The notes under the pieces were generated by a model. That model was given only the letters and a program-made list of their open reading frames with translations. It was not told the origin of the DNA and did not search any database. From Dendrocalamus latiflorus (taxonomy: Eukaryota > Streptophyta > Magnoliopsida > Poales > Poaceae), in the NCBI GenBank assembly GCA_017311315.1, contig CM029612.1, forward strand, positions 25,006,831 to 25,070,830: a stretch of DNA of 64,000 nucleotides, written 5' to 3'. Positions 1 to 10,604 of this stretch are shown here, piece after piece. The number at the start of each line of letters is the position of its first letter. Position 1 is the first letter of the stretch. Made by a program: the position numbers and the translations under genes.

Positions 1-1160
1 TAAGTCACTTTTTTCAACCCACCCGAACAGCACCTAATTATACTAGACACTATAGTAATTTTATCTATACCAGTCAAAACCGCACATAAATTTTTTTTAC
101 TCAGTACTTTCTCACGATCTCCCTATCAATTATTACTATTTATCAACTACAATCCAAAGTCACTAACCGCGCCCAATAGAACAGGCCCCTTTGCTTGTAA
201 AGGCTACCTGATTGTGCATGCATTTCTCAGATTGTTTCTCACGAAAAAAATGCATTTAGATTGATTTCTCTTTCTCTCCCCTCTCTCTGAAACAGTAATT
301 TATATATATCGATTTCGATTACATAGGCTACATTCTCTTTAAATAATGGATTATTACATATCTGAATGTGCGTACCACTCGTTTTACGCACTCGTTAAGA
401 AACAATATTTTTTTTACGTAGCACCCCTAAAGTCTAATTGTACTTTCACTGTCACCCTAAGGATTACATATTTTTCAATGATTCCCACAATCTCACTTTA
501 TTTTTAATAAGAGTTAAGTGGGAATTATGTGAGAAATAGAGTAGGGCATGAAAGAAGAGAGTGTTTATCGATGAAATTAATCGAAGGTACGATAGGAATA
601 AAACGGGCAAAAGTACCTCAAAAGTGTAAAACGACTTATATTTTGAGAAGAGTTAAAATAATACTAAAACGCCACGGAGGGATACTTACTGAGTTTAATC
701 TTAAGAGACTGTCGTCGCAGACTTCCGTTACCCTATAATATACCCTTACGAGCGGTAATACATGGAAATCGATCGAGACATTAGCAGCTTATTAAGCTGT
801 GAATGATGATATCTTATGCTGTCCTACTTATCTATAATAACATAGTGTGGATTCTTTTAGACTGATAGTTTATGACTTAAATATTTAAATTTTGACTGTT
901 CGTGAGAGTCAGTACGCTAAGGAAAATAGTCACATATGATTTTGACAAAGACAACTAAATTTAGTATATTTTTACTATAATTTTTTTATTTATTTTAGTT
1001 TTTTAAAAAATATATCATTCAAAAACTAGTTACTATAGACAAAATAAATATAAACTAATTTTAAGCCAAAAGAACATGACTATTGTCAACGAAGTATCGG
1101 AGGAATCGTGTGCCTTTTGAGCTTATCTCCTTGGAGGCTTGGATGCTAAGGAAGCATTTT
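1..1160. other. AT-rich intergenic region upstream of NRX1
   Basis: No gene is recognisable. The stretch is AT-rich with short simple runs, such as a CT-rich stretch near 268-290 and AT-rich blocks near 955-1015. The one ORF over 60 codons (529-738) has no recognisable motif and no exon-like composition. The proximal promoter of the nucleoredoxin gene occupies the right edge. Confidence 0.6.
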
Positions 1161-1167
1161 GTAGCGC

Positions 1168-1175
1168 TATATAAA
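1168..1175 (+). promoter_or_regulatory. TATA box of the nucleoredoxin gene
   Basis: The sequence TATATAAA lies about 150 bp upstream of the chosen start codon at 1320. Transcription would be expected about 30 bp downstream, near 1200. That leaves a C-rich 5' leader of about 120 nt. An ATG at 1187 probably lies upstream of the transcript start and was not used. Confidence 0.6.
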
Positions 1176-1319
1176 CCGAGGCCTCGATGACCAAACGGCA
1201 CAAGCCACCACCCACCTTCAACCCGCCGCGCCATCTCCGCATCCGCTCCCTCACTTGCCCACCCACTCTCACTCCCCTGCCCTCCCGCCTCCTCACCTCC
1301 CCTCCAGCCAGGGCACCGG

Positions 1320-4300
1320 ATGGCGGCGGCGTCCACCACGACCGGCGGCATCGGGACCATCCTCGCCTCCGGCGAGAGGGATTTCCTCGTCCGCAACTCC
1401 GGCGAGCAGGTCAGCTCCTTTCTCTCCTCTTTTCCACCCCTACGCTTGTACGGATTTGCGATTGGGCCCTTCTCTTTGCCTTCCCCCCTTGTTTCTTGTG
1501 TTAGAATTGGTGGGTTTGGAGCTCTAGTTATCAATAGCAAGGTGCAAATAAGATGAGGGGCTTTTCTACTTTTTTTTTCCACGGAAGATTCTATCTAATA
1601 AGTGGTAAAATTAAGAACTTTGGCATGATCACGGTCAGTATGGTATGGTTACCAGATTTTACCGGCTGTCCTGATACCAGTGATATGTGAGGCATGTTCT
1701 AACTTGAAACTGCCGTAGTGTGGTCAACTTTTACTTGAGACTGTTCTAATATCTGTTTCTTTAAAACTGATATCTGTTTGTTTTTTCAATTCAGACAGCA
1801 AAGTTTATTTATAAGCTAGTAATCTTCTTCTTCTTTTTTTCTATGGGAACAGACTTAGTGAGTTAGTGTATAAGTAACAGCATGTTTTTTTGGGAATAGG
1901 ATTGTTCAATCTTGTCTTGTGCATACTAGTTAGCTGTATCTGTACCACAATTTCAATAATGAAAAAGAAAGGGGAGAAGGTTGTTATGATCTTTTCTTTA
2001 TGAAAAGATGTAGTGAGAAAAGTGCAGTGAGAGTTCATCACAAAGTGGTGGAAAGTGGCGAAGATTGGTTCCACTACTGCAGATGACATACTTAGTGAAT
2101 GAAAAAAGGTTACCTTTTATCAAGTTCATGCATGTGAAAAGGTTAAACTATCAGAAACTGTGCATCAGAGTCTTTAGATGTCTTAAACAAAAGCAAAAGA
2201 AGAAATAATTACATGCTAAGAAAGTAAGAATGAAAACAAGTATAACCAACTTGTTCTTCCCAACCAGAATGAAGTATCTGAACTGCGCTGCACCCTTTTG
2301 TTATCCTGCAGGTGAAGATCAACAGCATTCAGGCAAGCACTGTGGCCCTCTACTTCTCGGCCTCATGGTGCCCGCCATGCAGGCGGTTCACGCCGAAGCT
2401 TATCGAAGCATACAGAGAGCTAACCTCACAGGGCAAGAGCTTTGAGGTGGTCTTTGTTTCAGGTGATCAGGATGAGGAAGCATTCAACGCGTACTTCGCA
2501 AAGATGCCATGGTTGGCAGTCCCTTTCTGTGACTCTGACGGTCGTAAAGGCCTTGATGACCGGTTTAAGGTCAGGGGTATTCCACACCTCATCTTCCTTA
2601 ACGCAAAAACTGGTGAAGTTTATACTGAAGATGGAGTCGAATATGTGAGTGAATATGGTATAGAAGCTTACCCTTTTACATCAGAGAGGATCAATGAATT
2701 GAAGGAACAGGAAAAGGCAGCTAAACTTAATCAAACTATTCATAGCGTGCTTGGTACACCTGATCGTGACTATTTAATTCCAAACAAGGGAGACAAGGTA
2801 ACTGATCGATCGCAGTTATTTATCATCTACTCATGATTTTACAGATGCGGACATTCTTACCAGTTCTGTTGTCGTTATTGTACCCAGGTACCCATCTCTG
2901 ACCTTGAGGGGAAGTATGTTGGTTTGTGCTTTGTGGTGAACGGCTATGGTCCAGTTGATGAATTTACCACACTGCTTGCTAAGATTTATGGTAAACTCAA
3001 AGAAGTGGGGGAGAAGTTTGAAGTTGTAGCTGTATCCTTGGACAGCGATGAAGCAGAGTTTAATAAGAGTTTCTCAAGCATGCCTTGGCTCGCCATTCCT
3101 CAGGGCGACAAGATGTGTGAGAAGCTGGTTCGTTACTTTGCGCTTAGCAATCTTCCTACGCTTGTCCTGATTGGTCCTGATGGGAAGACACTGAACAACA
3201 ACATCGCAGACATTATTGAAGAGCATGGTATGGATGCATGGGAGGGGTTCCCCTTCAATGCAGAGAAGCTGGAAATTCTTGCTGAGAAGGCGAGGGCTAG
3301 AGCAGCATCACAGACCTTGGAGTCCCTTCTGGTCGCCGGTGATTTAGACTTTGTCATTGGGAAAGATGGAGCAAAGGTATGTGTTACTTGTGCTTGATTT
3401 CTTAGATTAAAATATCTTTTTATCTTTGGGGAGAATGGATCAAAGGTATTCCTGTATGAAGTAATATGGAGCAAATTATTATTGCATTGAAGTTTATTAG
3501 CTATGCTCATCTAGATATTGTCCTTATGCTCAATTTTAATGAATATGAAATATCCCAATTTTTGTTGCTTGAAGTTATGATAATCATTCTTCCATCTCTA
3601 TTTTCCCTGGGATCTTAGTTATGTTACGAGCTAGTAAAGTACATGCAGACTTTCCATATCGTAATCACTAAGCTCCCGTCATTTTCTAAGAAATACTACT
3701 ATATTCATGTATTCTACTGCTACTGCCCAGCAACAAAGGAAAATGCATGTCTGAATTCCTGGTGTTGAAAGGTAGCCATTTATCTGGGACATATATATAT
3801 AATAGAGTATATAATATATTACAATTTTTTATTCACTGGCAATGAACATATGATAGCTGTTTTACCTCTTCCAGTGATTACACTGCCCATTTAGTAGAGA
3901 TTGTCCTGCAAAGATATCTTCGTGCACTTTTGATGTGTTTTACTTATCTAAATTTGAGATTAGTATGTGAATATTGAAATCTACTTTTTTGATGTGTTCT
4001 CAGGTTCCAGTATCAGAACTTGTTGGGAAGACTGTCCTCCTTTACTTCTCAGCTAAATGGTGTGGACCATGCCGAGCCTTCCTGCCTACACTTGTCAATG
4101 AATACAACAAGATCAAGGAGAAGAACAGTGATTTTGAGATCATCTTCGTCTCTAGCGACAAGGACCAGAGCTCCTTTGACGACTTCTTCTCTGGCATGCA
4201 ATGGCTTGCCCTTCCTTTTGGGGATGAAAGGAAGGCATACTTGAGTAAGACCTTCAAAATCCGTGGGATCCCTTCACTTGTCGCCATCGGTCCCAATGGA

Positions 4301-4678
4301 AATACAGTCACCAGAGATGCAAAAGCTGCACTGATGGTCCATGGCGCCGATGCATTTCCATTCACTGAGGAGAGGCTTCAGGAGCTGGAGAAGAAGATCG
4401 ATGACATGGCAAAGGGGTGGCCTGAAAAGCTGAAGCATAAGCTGCACGATGAACATGAGCTTGTGCTGACACGCCGCCGCAGACCGTATCGCTGCGACGG
4501 ATGCGGTGAGATGGGCAATTCATGGTCCTACAACTGTGCGGAATGTGACTTCGATCTGCACACGAAGTGTGCACTGGGTGAGGAGAAGAAAGATGAAGAG
4601 GAAGATAAGGGGGAGAATGCTGCTGAGGCTGCCCCAGCTGGGTATGTCTGTGAGGGAGACGTTTGCAGAAAGGCCTAG
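1320..4678 (+). CDS. NRX1: Nucleoredoxin 1-type thioredoxin-fold oxidoreductase, four exons, complete
   Basis: Coding exons read by eye are 1320-1409, 2312-2797, 2888-3376 and 4004-4678; all introns are GT-AG and phase 0. The product is 579 aa, the usual length for grass NRX1. Exon 2 holds thioredoxin domain 1 with active site WCPPC (Cys50/Cys53). Exon 3 holds a degenerate domain 2 with GYGPV at the active-site position (about 211-215) and no Cys pair. Exon 4 holds domain 3 with WCGPC (Cys375/Cys378), followed by a Cys/His-rich C1-like zinc finger (about 517-544) and an acidic, Cys-containing tail. The family reduces disulfides in cytosolic and nuclear target proteins, notably antioxidant enzymes such as catalase, usually with NADPH-thioredoxin reductase. 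The start was chosen because it follows a TATA box and joins in frame through the 30-codon first exon. No disabling change was seen. Confidence 0.95.
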
Positions 4679-4742
4679 AGTTGTTTTTTCCTTGCTACCT
4701 TTGCCAGCTGAAGCGTATCTGAATGATGTTGTGTGGTGTGAT

Positions 4743-4748
4743 AATAAA
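4743..4748 (+). terminator. Polyadenylation signal of NRX1
   Basis: AATAAA lies 65 bp past the NRX1 stop codon, at a normal distance for a plant near-upstream element. It is followed by T/GT-rich sequence up to about 4810. Confidence 0.55.
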
Positions 4749-4809
4749 TAATCATCCTATGGTTTTGTTGGAAGGTATTTTGTGCTGGTGATGTTCGTGT
4801 TGATCAACA

Positions 4810-5855
4810 GTAGTTGTGCCCTGAACTTATACAGTGTGTGCGCAAAACCGTGTTAAGTATGATTTTGGATTGTCGATGAAATGGCTTGCTCATCCCAGCT
4901 TGTTGTTTCAGTTCTGAAGCATATCGACAGGTTGGATGCTGTTCAGAAAATTGGCATTGTCTTGTAGTGTTCTTTTTATTTCGTTGCATTGCTTTCAGGA
5001 GTTACATTCTGCAAGCTGCATGCTTGTCATTGTTCAGGATTGAGATCTTGAAATAACTGTGTGAGCTTAGCTAGTCACACCTAGTTGTAGCTTGGCCTAC
5101 TAGTGAATCATTCGGGGCTTGTTTAGTTGATGCCCTGGACAAGTTACATAGGCATTAGACCTGCCGGTGGGTTGCCTGGTATTGTTTGCCAAATTGCCCG
5201 ACAAGGCACACCTTAAAGTCAAGGCAGTGTTTGGTTGGTGTCCTGGAATTGTGGCTGAGTGGATACAAGAGGCAGGCAGTGTTTGGTTTGTGATATGCCT
5301 GGGGTTGGGTTATCATTTTTGTCAGGTGGTGAGATTATCACAAGAGTTGCTACACATGCTTGTAAAATGGTAGCACTTTCGAAGCATTTTCTAAAGTATG
5401 GTAAACAACAAATAATGCAGAAAAATGAAATGGTATTAGGAAATGAGTTATAACATTGAGGCTAAATAACACATAGCACATTACAAAATAGACAACTTGT
5501 CATAATTAGCTAATGCTTTCCTATCAGGTTAGCAACCTGTCCAAAAATTAGAAAGAACACTACTAGCACATTAGCAGCTTGTCATACTGTGCATCATGAT
5601 ACTACTTATGTAACTAGAGTTTAGCAATTGTTTAAACATATAAGAGCGCAACAATTGCATAACCACAGAAGTTTTGCAACCAACATGCACCGAAAGATCA
5701 CTAGATAGCAAAATCACCACCAAGATCCCGACCAGACAAATGCTTGATCAACGTTCCGTCCGCATCAAACCAGCTAGATTATCTCGTTTTTCCACCCATT
5801 GCCTATTCTCCCCTGCTTGATCTGTAGCTATTCTAGCTGACCGAGGTAGACTACT
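4810..5855. other. Intergenic region downstream of NRX1, probably degraded DNA transposon
   Basis: No host gene is recognisable. From about 5115 the sequence starts with GGGGCTTGTTTAG and repeats phrases such as 'cagtgtttggttggtg' (5226, 5277). This composition is typical of the ends of hAT or PIF/Harbinger elements. It may be the left part of the Harbinger relic that follows. No matching right end was found. Confidence 0.4.
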
Positions 5856-5859
5856 ATAC

Positions 5860-6046
5860 TAGCGAGCTTTGTCATACATGACGTTGTCAGGACCATTATC
5901 AAGGATCCAGTTGTGTAGCCAACAACACGCTATCACAATCTTCACTTGGGTTTTGAAGGGAAAGAATGACTTGTTTCCAAGAATTTTGAAACGATTCTTT
6001 AAAGTTCCAAATGCTCGCTCAACAGTTGTACGGAGGGAGAAATGCC
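5860..6046 (-). pseudogene. PIF/Harbinger-type (DDE_Tnp_4) transposase C-terminal fragment
   Basis: Read on the minus strand from 6046 to a stop at about 5860, this gives an open segment of about 60 codons. It contains TTVERAFGTLKNRF, then KTQVKIVIACCWLHNWI. These match the conserved C-terminal block of plant PIF/Harbinger transposases and ALP1-like proteins (VERxFGxLKxRF...ACxxLHN), which contains the final catalytic Glu. Nothing N-terminal of this block is recognisable, and a hAT MITE sits immediately at its upstream side (6055). It is a relic rather than a gene. Confidence 0.75.
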
Positions 6047-6054
6047 AGCGGAGG

Positions 6055-6228
6055 CAGTGGCGGATCCAGGAAAAATTTTTGGAGGGGCTGAAGTACTTTC
6101 AGCTCGACCTCAGCCCCTTCTACATTATACATCCATGGCTAAAAATTTAGGGGGGCTCCAGGGGGATCAAAGGATCCGGTAGCGGTAGGGGGCTCGAGCC
6201 CCCCCCCCCCCCGCTGGATCCGCCACTG
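6055..6228. mobile_element. hAT-type MITE, 174 bp, with 8-bp target duplication
   Basis: The terminal inverted repeats are CAGTGGCGGATCCAG on the left and its complement ending CTGGATCCGCCACTG on the right. An 8-bp direct duplication AGCGGAGG flanks it (6047-6054 and 6229-6236), as expected for the hAT superfamily. The interior has a homopolymer of 14 C (6199-6212) and no coding capacity. It disrupts the 5' side of the Harbinger transposase relic. Confidence 0.85.
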
Positions 6229-6236
6229 AGCGGAGG

Positions 6237-8344
6237 GGAGGCAGGGGAGGACAAGAGGAGAGGGTGTCGGGGAGACGGCGGAGGGAGGAGATTGACGAAG
6301 GGGAACATCGGAGGGACTAGGGAGGGGAGGTGGAGGTGGAACTTATCTCGGTGGCAGCGCGGTATATTTTGGTGAGGTGGAGGCAAAACGGTGACGTGGT
6401 GCGAAGCCTCGCACACCTAGACACCACACGACTGCTTTGGACATCTGACAGAACGCCATGCCGAGGCCACCTTGCTACGCCTTAGACCACCTAGGTCCCG
6501 CATTTGACCGCTTAGCTACCTCGCTGCCTAGCCACCCATCCAGAACCCAAGGCGTGGCGGGATATTGCCACCGAGCACCTACACGGTGCCTCAGCGGCCA
6601 CCTAGGCCGCTTTCTTGATCAATGATTCGGGCTAGTTTGAAAGACGAACTTGATTTGTTACTCGTTAACGGTCGCAAGTGATATGCCGAGCAGATTTTTG
6701 TCATGCCGAGTTTGTGGCACTGTTACTAAGTTGACAACTAATCGTCCAGTCGGCTAGCGACACTCAATCGATTGCACCGACTCAACTAGTTATGATAGTC
6801 GGATGACTGACTGGTAACTGAGTCGACTAGTAACTAGTCATCGACTGGGCGGGAGATGTCGCTGGCGTGGGATGTCGCTTGGGCTTTGGCGCGGGATATC
6901 TGCAGTCTCGGGCGATAGAGCGCAGACTCGCGAAGACACAGCGTAGCGGCACAGCCCCCAGGCGAGTCCCAATACCCACCGTCGCCCCCTCGCCGTCGCC
7001 AGCGGACCCGACGGAACCCCCATCCTCGTAGTCGTCGTCGCCCCCAGCGACCCGGATCGATCCCGCTGCATCAGTCGCCGTCACATTGCCACCAGCCGAA
7101 TCCCAATCCTCACTGCCGTCGGCCCCCGGCCGGGTACCCCTCGCCACCGTCGACCCCAGCTGGGTCCACCTCGGCGGCGCCGCCGTCGTCCCCACCCCCA
7201 GCCGGATTCACTTAGTACCAGCCACCAGGTACTCTTCCCTTCCGGCCTTCCCTCTGGCCTCTCTTCTCTTGTGCTCTGCCTCTTCTGATCTTCTCGCATG
7301 GCCTCTCCCTCTCGGGCCATGAATCCAACCACTGATGTGAAGTACTCAGTTCATGAATCCAACCTCTAGGGCCTCGTCTTATCTTCTCTCATGGGCATGG
7401 CTGGTTGGCTACTCAGTTCATGAATCCAACCACTGAACTATATATTGTCTTACAATTAGCCTTTTCTTATGTCAGACTCGAAGAACAAGTATTGTATTGG
7501 ACTATTGGACATCAAGTTCCTGTATGGCTGTGTTAAACCTACTATAGTTGTCCAAAGGCTCCTCTACTAGATTTGCTCAAATGCTCAGTCACACTTAACA
7601 ATTTTTTTACATTGCTAGTTTGCTACTATGAATGTCTAAATATGGTTGGACAGTTGAATTTGCATACTACATAAATTGTAATGGTAGCTTAGCTTATGTT
7701 TATTTGTACAGACTGAAGTGACTGAACCCCATTACTTTGGGTCTTTGTGATAATTTCCTATAATATAATCTCTAGATATAGTGCAAAGCTGCTTAGTTCA
7801 TATGTGATTGTGATTATTCGTGTAACCTCTCCTCTAGGTTTTCTTAAGAATTTCTTGGTCTATGATTGAAATCTCTCTCTTTGACACAGCATGACAACAA
7901 TTGCATTGCTCTGTATTTGTATTTGGTTGGTATAGAATATACACTTGAGATGCATGGGCAAAGCCATACACAACATCAGTGGAAGCAACAGCAATGTAGA
8001 GTAAAGTTGTATTTTTGCATGTGTAATCTGTAATATTCAGTCTTACATGCGGATTGTAATTGTGTAATACTGTAATATCGTCGAGAATTGCATATGAAAA
8101 CAAGCTGTTTAGGACTATAGGCATTTTTCTAGCCTTCCCTCAACATCTGGCTACTGCCTTAATGACAACAATTTTTGCTATTCTTTTTTCGAGTTTCTGG
8201 AGATTGCACAAGTTCCTCATGCTGTCATGCACATGTAAGTTATGAGCTAGTACATGAAATGATAATAATTAGTTATCACAACAAATTAGGCAAAGGTTAT
8301 TGTACATCTTTCTGAGACTGCTTCTACAATTTTCTGAAACATAG
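6237..8344. other. Repeat-derived region with GC-rich exon-like block and inverted GACTAGTCG-rich ends
   Basis: A GACTAGT/GTCGACT-rich segment at about 6786-6850 is matched in inverted orientation by 8766-8858, with ends beginning GTTAT..AGTCGG on both sides. Between them, 7080-7330 is strongly GC-rich and codon-like, with a possible donor after 7226, but the protein is not recognised. The remaining sequence is AT-rich and looks like intron or intergenic DNA. I could not identify a complete gene. Confidence 0.4.
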
Positions 8345-8548
8345 GTCAATGAGTTCAAATCAAATGAGAAATTCAAGATCTCCAACACCAACAATCTGTA
8401 AGTGAAGTCATACTTTTCATTCCAGTTTGAAAAGATCCTTTCAATGCTATATAACATTACTACCGGTTTTGGTACATGGGTGAACTTGAAGGCTATCAAA
8501 CGCCTTGCTGTTGCTGAGGTTGATGCACTCAAGATGGAGATCATTCCA
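8345..8548 (+). pseudogene. UDP-glucose pyrophosphorylase (UGPase) gene fragment
   Basis: Two exon pieces are recognisable. 8345-8397 encodes VNEFKSNEKFKISNTNNL and is followed by a GTAAGT donor. 8477-8548 encodes WVNLKAIKRL, then DALKMEIIP. Together they match the conserved core of plant UGPase (EFKSIEKFKIFNTNNLWVN region) at a genuine exon junction. The expected AG acceptor has become ACA, extra residues are inserted before DALKMEI, and no further UGPase sequence follows. The fragment kept intron sequence, so it came from genomic DNA rather than a processed transcript. It sits inside inverted GACTAGTCG-rich ends, suggesting capture by a transposon. Confidence 0.75.
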
Positions 8549-9226
8549 ACTTTTATTACTGAATTTCTACATGAATCCTTATCAGAAGAGTGATCTCTAC
8601 ATCATTCTGTTGCATTCTCCAACTGCCAAGGAGGTATGTATTACCTGTCTTTCACTGTTTCTTTTGTTGTGATGAAATGACGAATTGCATGTTTGATGCT
8701 TGTTGCTTGGTCTATTTTTTAATGGAACAAATTATAGCAAATATTTGTAGTTCTGTCATGAATGCAAGTCGGCAAATAGTCGCAAGTAGTCGACGACTAG
8801 TCGACTAAAGTCGGTCCCTTGGTGACTCGACCCGACTTAATAACCATGGTTTGTGGATCGTTGGGTTTCTTGCTTGTTCTTGAGTGTTTCTTTTTAGGTA
8901 AAATACCACCTCAAGTGAATTGTTCATGTAGTCTATCTTGATGTTTACAGTATCGGTCGGTGGTCAAGAAGACCACCCACCCATTAGGCTTGTACCTGGC
9001 TTGTTGATTACTAAATAGTGCTAGTACTAGTCTCTCTAGCTTGTGTAGATCTCTATAACACAGCTGCCTGCTTAGTGGTTAGTGATTTGATGGTTGCTGT
9101 GGTCATATTTTTGTGGTTTTGTCAGTGACATGTTTAGTTGTTATTCTTAGGTATTTCTTGTTAGTTTTTCTTGATTATTTTCTTTTCCATCCCTGTAGAT
9201 CGCCTGATTCATTTTATTGAGGTGGC

Positions 9227-9790
9227 ATGGCGGCTACTTTGTCCAATGTCAACTCTGAGGCAGGCCTCTAAAAGCTTGATGACTACCTCCTCACCCGCAG
9301 TATGTGACACAACGTGCGTCCTAGCTCTTTTACTAAATGCATGTTCGTACTTGTCACTCTGGGCTTACGCTCTCTTAAACTTTTTCCTCTTAGCTACCAA
9401 GCTTCAAAAGATGACATGGCTGTGTACACTGCACTTTCATCTGCTCCCCCATCAAGCTATGTCAATGTCTCAAGGTGGTTCGATCATATCAGTGCTCTCC
9501 TAAGGTTCAGGTGCGTACTTGAGCTAACGTTGATGTATACCATTGCGTTAAATTTGTAATCTAATTCATAAGAGCTAAGGGAGCTCTTGTTCAATTTTCA
9601 GTGGAGTCACTGCAGAGGGTGAAGGTGTCAAAGGTTGAGTCATCTGCTTGTTCTGTGGCTTCAACTCCTGATGCGTCTGATCAAAAGGTTATAACCTGCT
9701 ATTTATCCCATATTTTGGTGATGAAGCTAATTGTTTGAGCTGGCCAATGAATACATTCAGAGCTGTGATATTGTGGCCTTCAACAAAATT
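9227..9790 (+). pseudogene. Translation elongation factor 1-delta (EF-1B subunit) pseudogene, intron-containing
   Basis: Recognisable pieces, in order: an N-terminal exon from ATG 9227 (TLSNVNSEAGL, then KLDDYLLTRS); an exon around 9390-9511 (YQASKDDMAVYTALSS, then FDHISALLR); an exon at about 9602-9688 (GVTAEGEGVK); and a C-terminal piece ending IQSCDIVAFNKI at 9790. All match plant EF-1-delta/beta. Disabling changes are a TAA within exon 1 (about 9269), a 1-nt loss at the end of exon 1, a frameshift after GEGVK, and loss of the acidic linker and most of the guanine-nucleotide-exchange domain. Intron positions are kept, so it is a decayed duplicate, not a retrocopy. Confidence 0.85.
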
Positions 9791-9799
9791 TGTAAGTCT

Positions 9800-10138
9800 T
9801 CAGCATGCTTGGTAGTTTTGGAGTTCCAAAGTTATGTGATATGATACACTGTTTGTTTGCTTGGAGTAACCCAAACTTTGTCTTAGTCGACTGTAGTAAC
9901 ATATTAACCCTACATGGGTTCACAAAATCAGTTCTGGACTGGATTTGGTTGGTAGATGCTATTGTTTCCTAGCTAGTTACGATATGGTTGGGAACGGACT
10001 CAGTTCACACATCCTAGCTTCAGGTTCAGTCTTTGAAGCAAGGACAAACAAGGGGATCATTTTGGCATTTTTTTTTCTAATAATTATGAGCCCTCTTTCC
10101 ACTATAAGCCCCCATATAACTAAGGCCTATTTATACCA
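9800..10138. other. Intergenic, nothing recognised
   Basis: AT-rich sequence between the EF-1-delta pseudogene and the interrupted MITE. No coding or repeat feature is supported. Confidence 0.5.
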
Positions 10139-10228
10139 TGTTCAATCCGGCTTTTTTAGCGGCTTCTGGCTTCTAGCTGTTGGCTTTTGGTTGAAATTGT
10201 ATTATAGCGACTGTTAGTTTTTTTTCTG
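10139..10228. mobile_element. Left part of a MITE split by the Reina-like element
   Basis: It begins TGTTCAATCCGG and continues into a GCTTCTGGCTTCTAGC-type end. The right half resumes at 15298 after the retrotransposon. The combined sequence aligns along its whole length with another copy at about 24453-24731. Confidence 0.75.
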
Positions 10229-10604
10229 TGTTGTGAGCCTTGCCTCGGGGTCTCAGGTTATAGGGATGAGATGCCTGATAGCTTTCGGCTGCTTCCCGGC
10301 GGAGGTCCTCTTGACCCGCCGTGGTTGCCGCCTGCTAACTGGAGCTAGGGTTTAGGGAAAGAAATACTTTATTGCTTGACTACCCTTCCGCTTAAACGCA
10401 GGAAGATATTTATACCCCTTACAATCCTTGTCTCATAAGGAGACCGACTCCTACTCTGTTCCTCAAGACCGGAACTTATAACAGACTTTGCCTAAAGAGA
10501 CTCAACTCGAACCCTAAACCGAAGTGGATTGCTATTGTGCAACCGATTTGTCTGCCCCTTTGGACCTTCTGCCATAGTGACGTCCCCAATAAGAGTCTAT
10601 AACA
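10229..10604 (-). repeat. 3' LTR of the Reina-like element
   Basis: 376 bp, direct repeat of 14917-15292. It contains the end of the gag-pol ORF (stop at 10532-10534), so the last 24 or so codons are LTR-encoded. A TATAAATA box (minus strand) is at 10407-10414. Confidence 0.93.

Noticed and set aside
1061..1582. Long minus-strand open frame over NRX1 exon 1
   Set aside because: It overlaps the promoter and first exon of a well-supported plus-strand gene, and its Arg/Gly-rich content reflects GC-rich sequence read backwards.
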